Assembly: GCA_017308345.1 (NCBI GenBank)
Contig: JAFKFE010000541.1
Span: 1-9,283 of the forward strand
Length of the DNA: 9,283 bases
Origin: Alphaproteobacteria bacterium
Lineage (GTDB): Bacteria; Pseudomonadota; Alphaproteobacteria; Rhizobiales; Rhizobiaceae
Direction of reading: 5' to 3'
The translations under genes were made by a program, and so were the position numbers. The notes below the pieces were generated by a model. The model ran no database searches. It was not told where the DNA came from and saw only the letters and a list, made by a program, of their open reading frames with translations. Positions 6,209-9,283 of the stretch are shown here, piece by piece. Position 1 is the first letter of the stretch. Each line of letters begins with the position of its first letter.

Positions 6209-6366
6209 CACCCCCCTCTGGCCTTCAGGCCATCTCCCCCGCAAGGGGGGAGATCGATGTCACGACGGCTTTCGCCAATATCCTAACGTTGCAAGAAGGA
6301 GCGGGGCGCTGAAGCTGCCAATCTCCCCCCTTGCGGGGAAGATGTCCAGCAGGACAGAGAGGGGTG
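6209..6366. mobile_element. MITE-like intergenic repeat with 46-bp terminal inverted repeats
   Basis: Left arm 6209-6254 and right arm 6321-6366 are inverted copies, 40 of 46 positions identical by my alignment without gaps, with a 66-bp unique centre. The ends read CACCCCCC.../...GGGGTG. Each arm holds smaller palindromes (for example ATCTCCCCC/GGGGGAGAT at 6232-6254). There is no coding capacity. The sequence resembles a repeat I recall as very abundant between genes in Mesorhizobium (ACCCCCCTCTG...CATCTCCCCC). It fills most of the 284-bp gap between the leuB start and the VOC stop. No clear target-site duplication is seen, so mobility is inferred from structure only. Confidence 0.8.
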
Positions 6367-6405
6367 CTGTCCCGCCCGCGTCTCAAAGAAAGACGGGCAG
6401 CTCAC

Positions 6406-6756
6406 CTACCGATGCGAAAGAATATTCACCAGCCTGCCGAACGGGTCGCGCACATAGAAGCGGCGCACGCCCCAGGGCTCGTCGGCCGGGCCGTATTCGA
6501 TGGCGAAGCCGGCCTTCCTCATACCAGCAAGCGCCGCGTCCACATCGTCGACCTCGATCGACAGGTCCGGCACCGGCGTGTTCGATCCGCCTTGCGCCAT
6601 GAAGCTGACTTGCACCCGCATGCTTTCACCGGAGCCGTAGGTGGCGATCCAGCCTTGATCCATGAGGATGTCGAGGCCCAGCACGTCACGATAGAAGCGC
6701 TTCGCCGCCGCGATGTCCTTGGTGGCGATGTTGGCTACGATGCGCCGGACCGTCAT
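6406..6756 (-). CDS. VOC-family (glyoxalase/bleomycin-resistance fold) protein
   Basis: A 116-residue single VOC protein made of two beta-alpha-beta-beta-beta modules. Module 1: RRIVANIATKDIAAAKRFYRD and the following strands (4-52), with the typical 'A..FYrdvLGl'. Module 2: DLSIEVDDVDAALAGMRKAG then WGVRRFYVRDPFGRLVNIL (64-113), with the typical 'r.f.vrDPfGr..ni'. The positions that usually carry metal ligands appear to be Asn9, Ser66 and Asn111, so a glyoxalase I-type metal site seems to be missing; binding or sequestering a small molecule is more likely, but the ligand is unknown. The start ATG is only ten bases from the stop of the RidA-family gene, and the AGGG of its ribosome-binding site overlaps that stop (TAGGG), so the two are surely co-transcribed and perhaps coupled. 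Dimerisation would be expected. Confidence 0.88.
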   Translation of the reverse strand: MTVRRIVANIATKDIAAAKRFYRDVLGLDILMDQGWIATYGSGESMRVQVSFMAQGGSNTPVPDLSIEVDDVDAALAGMRKAGFAIEYGPADEPWGVRRFYVRDPFGRLVNILSHR

Positions 6757-6766
6757 CGCTCCGGCC

Positions 6767-7150
6767 CTATGCCGTGCGCCTCAGCGCCGTCACCTCGATC
6801 TCGATCTTCATTTCCGGCTTGTTGAGCTGGCAAACGATCATCGTCGCCGCCGGGCGGATGTCGCCGAACGTCTCGCCGAGGATCGGGAAGACCACGTCAA
6901 CATAGGCCTGGTCGGTGATGTAGTAATGCGCCCGCACCACATCGGCCATGCCGAAGCCGCCATCGGCGAGCGCCTTGGCTATCGTGGCGAGGCAGTTGCG
7001 CGTCTGCGCCTCGACCGTGTCGGGCATGGTCATGGCGGCATAGTCGTAGCCGGTCGTGCCGGAGACGAAGCACCAGTCGCCCTGCACCACCGCGCGCGAA
7101 TAGCCGGCGGTCTTCTCGAAGGGCGAGCCGGTGGAGATGAGCTTGCGCAT
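6767..7150 (-). CDS. RidA/YjgF/UK114-family protein
   Basis: A 127-residue cytosolic protein of the Rid family, which forms trimers with active sites between subunits. RidA itself hydrolyses enamine/imine products of PLP enzymes, such as 2-aminoacrylate, protecting enzymes of amino-acid synthesis; other branches act in catabolic routes. Visible: LISTGSPFEKTAGYSRAVVQ (4-23), the usual N-terminal strand region; FVSGTTGYD (28-36); TRNCLATIAKAL (50-61); the conserved arginine Arg99 in DIRPAATMIV; and the signature PEMKIEIEVTA (112-122). Arg99 corresponds to the substrate-binding Arg105 of the E. coli protein, but the nearby cysteine (107 there) is alanine here, so it may belong to a non-archetypal Rid branch. 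First gene of a two-gene unit with the VOC gene. Ribosome-binding site GAGG four bases from the ATG. The location between leuB and leuD is suggestive, not proof of a role in leucine synthesis. Confidence 0.88.
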   Translation of the reverse strand: MRKLISTGSPFEKTAGYSRAVVQGDWCFVSGTTGYDYAAMTMPDTVEAQTRNCLATIAKALADGGFGMADVVRAHYYITDQAYVDVVFPILGETFGDIRPAATMIVCQLNKPEMKIEIEVTALRRTA

Positions 7151-7275
7151 GGGAGCCTCGCGTTGGTTGCCATCCGTCTAGCAGCGGAAGATGGTGTGGT
7201 CGTGGGCCAAGCCGAACGGACCGTTGTCATGAAGGCAAGCGCAGGCCTCGGAGATTGGTTGCGGCTTCCCTCCCG

Positions 7276-7341
7276 TCGTCATTCCAGGGCGGAGCAGGAG
7301 CGAAGCGACGCGCGCAGACCCTGGAATGACGAAGGCGCGGG
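7276..7341. repeat. CGTCATTCC-type palindromic repeat, copy 2
   Basis: TCGTCATTCCAGGG (7276-7289) and CCCTGGAATGACGA (7319-7332) form a perfect 14-base inverted repeat with a 29-base spacer, trailed by AGGCGCGGG. It is the second copy of the family at 4903-4969. It starts 18 bases past the stop of the exported-protein gene (reading that strand), so it may form the end of that transcript. The remainder of the 7151-7359 gap should hold the promoter of the RidA/VOC pair; none could be placed with confidence. Confidence 0.85.
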
Positions 7342-7359
7342 CTATCGCCGCGCCGTGCC

Positions 7360-8310
7360 CTAATTCCCCGAATTCTGCGCGTCGTCATAGGCCTTCTTGA
7401 TATCCGCCGGCCAGTCCTTCACCGGCGGCCAGGCCTGCGGCTCGCCATTGTCGCCGCGGCGAGCGAAATAGAGCTTCTTGTTGGCCGGGTCGACGGCCAT
7501 GAAGCCGTCATTGCCGCCACAGTCATGCGGCACGCAGCCGGTGGCGTAGAAGGCGCCCGACGCCGTCTTTTCGGTGCCGCCGCCGACCAGCAGGCTGGTC
7601 GCCATGTCGGGCATGTCGTTGCCGAGCAGCGCCTGGCCGGCCTTGTAGACGGCCTCGTTGTGGAAGGCATCGATGATGTTGTCGTATTTCGACGGGTCGA
7701 CATCCTTCCAGTCGGTGCCGGGTTCCGGCGTGTAGGTCAGGTTGCCGGAGGTCGTCAGGCCTTCCGTTGGCGACCATTGCAGCGCCGGCCTGGAATCGCC
7801 GGGCAGGAGATAGGGCACGAAATAGATGGCGCTGTCGGAAACGGCGGCCGGCGGCGCGCCGCATTCGTCCTGCTCGACCGTGGTGGTCTGGATCTCGCCG
7901 TCCTTCTTCCAGACGATGACCTTGGCCGGGCCGCATTGATTGCCGCCGTCGCCGACATCGACGAGCGCGACGTTCACATCGCCGATCTTGACGATCTTGT
8001 CGAAGAAGACGTCGTAGTTGCTGGCGAGCTGCTTGCCGTCATAGGACAGCACCTTCTCGCCGTCCTGCTCCGGCTGCGTGATGGTGAGCTGGCCGCCCTC
8101 GAAGGGGATCGGCGCTTGGCTCTCGTCATCCGACGCAGCCTGGTCGCTGCCCGATCCCTGGTCGGCCGCGCCTTGATCGGCCGCTGGCTGGTCGGACGCG
8201 GCGGGCGCCGGCTGCGTGGCTGGCGCGGTGGTCTGCGCATCGGCGCCGACCGTGGCGAGAAGGATCATTGCCGCCGAAACGCCGGCGGCGGCCAGAAGCG
8301 AGCGTGTCAT
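7360..8310 (-). CDS. Exported protein with an Ivy-like (lysozyme inhibitor) C-terminal domain
   Basis: A 316-residue protein. Residues 1-26 form a signal peptide (basic MTR, hydrophobic LLAAAGVSAAMILLA, cleavage likely after ADA at 25), so it should be periplasmic or secreted. Residues 27-66 are a low-complexity A/Q/D/S/P linker with repeated DQGAADQG-like units. Residues about 68-205 are a strand-rich region I do not recognise. Residues about 209-312 resemble Ivy: the helix YDNIIDAFHNEAVYKAGQALL (209-229), GGGTEKTASGAFYATG (243-258), then CVPHDCGGNDGFMAVDP (259-275). In Ivy the loop CKPHDC pushes its histidine into the lysozyme active site; here it is CVPHDC. The four cysteines of the predicted mature protein (126, 150, 259, 264) could make two disulfides. 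A GGAGGG site lies six bases before the ATG. It follows leuD by 74 bp on the same strand. Domain call moderate, function inferred. Confidence 0.85.
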   Translation of the reverse strand: MTRSLLAAAGVSAAMILLATVGADAQTTAPATQPAPAASDQPAADQGAADQGSGSDQAASDDESQAPIPFEGGQLTITQPEQDGEKVLSYDGKQLASNYDVFFDKIVKIGDVNVALVDVGDGGNQCGPAKVIVWKKDGEIQTTTVEQDECGAPPAAVSDSAIYFVPYLLPGDSRPALQWSPTEGLTTSGNLTYTPEPGTDWKDVDPSKYDNIIDAFHNEAVYKAGQALLGNDMPDMATSLLVGGGTEKTASGAFYATGCVPHDCGGNDGFMAVDPANKKLYFARRGDNGEPQAWPPVKDWPADIKKAYDDAQNSGN

Positions 8311-8327
8311 GACTGTCCCTCCATTCA

Positions 8328-8353
8328 GCCGCCACGAACCCGGCCGTGGCGGC
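8328..8353 (-). promoter_or_regulatory. Hairpin between leuD and the exported-protein gene
   Basis: GCCGCCACG and CGTGGCGGC form a perfect 9-bp stem with an 8-base loop. On the transcript the hairpin comes 31 bases after the leuD stop and five bases before the GGAGGG ribosome-binding site (8317-8322) of the next gene. There is no T run, so it is not a classic terminator. It could reduce read-through, protect the leuD mRNA end, or affect access to the ribosome-binding site. Confidence 0.5.
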
Positions 8354-8384
8354 CGGGTCTATCGATTTCAGTGCCTCAGACCGC

Positions 8385-8990
8385 TCAGGCCCAGGGGCGC
8401 TGCTCGGCGTTGCGCTTCTCGAAGGAAGCGATCGCGCCGGCCTTCTCCATGGTGAGCCCGATGTCGTCGAGGCCGTTGAGCAGGCAGTGGCGCTTGAAAT
8501 CGTCGAGGTCGAACTTGACCACGCCGCCGTCCGGGCCACGGATTTCCTTGGCCTCGAGATCGATCGACAGCGTCGCGTTGGAGCCGCGCGAGGCGTCGTC
8601 CATCAGCTTGTCGAGGTCTTCAGGGCTGACCGTGATCGGCAGGATGCCGTTCTTGAAGCAGTTGTTGTAGAAGATGTCGGCGAAAGAGGTCGAGATCACG
8701 CAGCGGATGCCGAAATCGAGCAGCGCCCAGGGCGCGTGCTCGCGGCTTGAGCCGCAGCCGAAATTGTCGCCGGCGACCAGGATCTGCGCCTTGCGGTAGG
8801 CTGGCTTGTTGAGCACGAAATCCGGGTTCTCCGAACCGTCCTCATTGTAGCGCATCTCGGCGAACAGGCCGGTGCCGAGCCCGGTGCGCTTGATCGTCTT
8901 GAGATAGTCCTTGGGAATGATCATGTCGGTGTCGACATTGACGATCGGCATGGGCGCGGCGACGCCGGTGAGCTTGGTGAATTTGTCCAT
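8385..8990 (-). CDS. leuD: 3-isopropylmalate dehydratase small subunit
   Basis: A 201-residue cytosolic protein, the small (swivel-domain) subunit of isopropylmalate isomerase. With LeuC, which carries the iron-sulfur cluster and is not in this window, it converts 2-isopropylmalate to 3-isopropylmalate, the step before LeuB. Visible: [15 protein letters not shown] (19-33), with the substrate-side 'NvDTD.IiP' motif; the hallmark [20 protein letters not shown] (71-90); [16 protein letters not shown] (103-118), which is also highly conserved; and the C-terminal [19 protein letters not shown] (173-191). Length is normal for the family. The start at 8990 ([13 protein letters not shown]) is supported by the AGG five bases upstream and by family alignment; the open frame runs on to an ATG at 9110 but those 40 residues are not LeuD-like. 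Divergent from the probable GNAT gene on the right; followed by the exported-protein gene. Confidence 0.97.
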   Translation of the reverse strand: MDKFTKLTGVAAPMPIVNVDTDMIIPKDYLKTIKRTGLGTGLFAEMRYNEDGSENPDFVLNKPAYRKAQILVAGDNFGCGSSREHAPWALLDFGIRCVISTSFADIFYNNCFKNGILPITVSPEDLDKLMDDASRGSNATLSIDLEAKEIRGPDGGVVKFDLDDFKRHCLLNGLDDIGLTMEKAGAIASFEKRNAEQRPWA

Positions 8991-9152
8991 GGGTACCTGC
9001 CCGTCTTCTCTCTGCGGGGATTGCTGGAGGCACGGTTTACACAAAGCGGCTGGCAAATGAAAGGCAGGTGTTGGCGGTTCGGATTGGGCCATCGAACACA
9101 AGATCGGCACCTGCTGCTTTCAAAACACCGGCCGATCGGGCACCTTGGCGGC
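8991..9152. promoter_or_regulatory. Divergent intergenic region, leuD / GNAT
   Basis: The 162 bp must carry the leuD promoter and probably that of the right-hand gene. GCAGGTG (9063-9069) and CACCTGC (9108-9114) form an interrupted palindrome with a 38-base spacer, a possible pair of operator half-sites or a chance match. No clear -35/-10 pair, leader peptide with leucine codons, or terminator-attenuator was seen. Confidence 0.4.
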
Positions 9153-9283
9153 ATGGCACCGACTTCCAAAGTCCTTTACGCGAGCGAGCCGGCGCTCGAC
9201 GTCGCCGAGTTCCGCCGCGTGCTGGTCGAATCCGGCCTCGGCAAGGTCAGGCCCGTCGGCGACGAGGCCCGGCTGCGAACCAT
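9153..9283 (+). CDS. Probable GNAT-family acetyltransferase, 3' end cut by the window edge
   Basis: An open frame from the ATG at 9153 runs to the window end without a stop (43 whole codons). The visible protein begins MAPTSKVLYASEPALDVAEF and continues RRVLVESGLGKVRPVGDEARL. The 'ldv.eFr.vL..SgL...RPv.D..rl' pattern is what I associate with the N-terminus of a small GNAT acetyltransferase group, before the central strands and the acetyl-CoA loop, which lie outside. Codon use is strongly GC3-biased like its neighbours, which supports a real gene. There is no strong ribosome-binding site (GGCGGC just before the ATG). Family assignment is tentative because no catalytic motif is visible. Divergent from leuD. 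Confidence 0.6.
   Translation, partial: MAPTSKVLYASEPALDVAEFRRVLVESGLGKVRPVGDEARLRT

Noticed and set aside
4970..6286. A 438-residue plus-strand open frame opposite leuB
   Set aside because: Antisense shadow of leuB that extends into the MITE-like repeat; composition is typical of the opposite strand of GC-rich genes.
8311..8384. Attenuator of the leucine type near leuD
   Set aside because: The hairpin lies after leuD rather than before it, and there is no leader peptide with leucine codons.
7525..8670. A 381-residue plus-strand open frame across the exported-protein and leuD genes
   Set aside because: Antisense to two supported genes and through their intergenic hairpin; no domain features.
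8991..9110. Upstream ATG giving LeuD 40 extra residues
   Set aside because: LeuD proteins begin close to the first conserved strand; the extension has no LeuD character and takes up the divergent promoter region.
1..9283. A new multi-gene defence or mobile system
   Set aside because: Apart from the toxin-antitoxin pair, the genes are metabolic, RNA-related or single accessory genes, without nucleases, transposases, integrases, phage genes or repeat-spacer arrays.

Overview
The window looks like a chromosomal segment of an alphaproteobacterium of the order Rhizobiales, most likely Mesorhizobium or a close relative. This rests on high G+C and strongly GC3-biased coding, the protein flavour of LeuB, LeuD and Asd, and intergenic palindromic repeats (CATCTCCCCC..., CTTCTCCCCG..., CGTCATYC... 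families) of the kind that litter Mesorhizobium genomes. The taxonomic call is an inference from memory, not from a search. There is no rRNA, tRNA, CRISPR array, transposase or phage gene.

Layout, left to right. (1) 1-643, + strand: the 3' part of a Phd/YefM-like antitoxin gene overlapping by ATGA a PemK/MazF-like toxin gene. (2) 761-2416, - strand: asd (aspartate-semialdehyde dehydrogenase), then a GNAT acetyltransferase gene downstream; the gap between them is packed with six small hairpins. (3) 2417-2911: a 495-bp divergent region with a structured asd leader, a long near-perfect inverted repeat and two hairpins ahead of the next gene. (4) 2912-4813, + strand: a DEAD-box RNA helicase with a DbpA-type RNA-binding domain and a basic repetitive tail. 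(5) 5018-6121, - strand: leuB, convergent with the helicase. (6) 6209-6366: a 158-bp MITE-like repeat with 46-bp terminal inverted repeats. (7) 6406-7150, - strand: a two-gene unit, RidA-family protein then VOC-family protein. (8) 7360-8310, - strand: an exported protein whose C-terminal third resembles the Ivy lysozyme inhibitor. (9) 8385-8990, - strand: leuD. (10) 9153 to the end, + strand: the start of a probable GNAT acetyltransferase gene, divergent from leuD.

How the genes fit together. leuD and leuB supply the small subunit of isopropylmalate isomerase and isopropylmalate dehydrogenase, two steps of leucine synthesis (leuC and leuA are not here). asd sits at the branch of the aspartate pathway leading to lysine/diaminopimelate, threonine and methionine. 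The RidA-family protein may clear reactive enamines or imines that arise in amino-acid metabolism. The remaining genes look like accessory or house-keeping additions between these anchors.

I see no convincing new multi-gene system. The best leads are the Ivy-like domain joined to an undescribed N-terminal region in the exported protein, the hairpin-rich intergenic regions (several from dispersed repeat families), and the tandem hairpins just ahead of the DEAD-box helicase.
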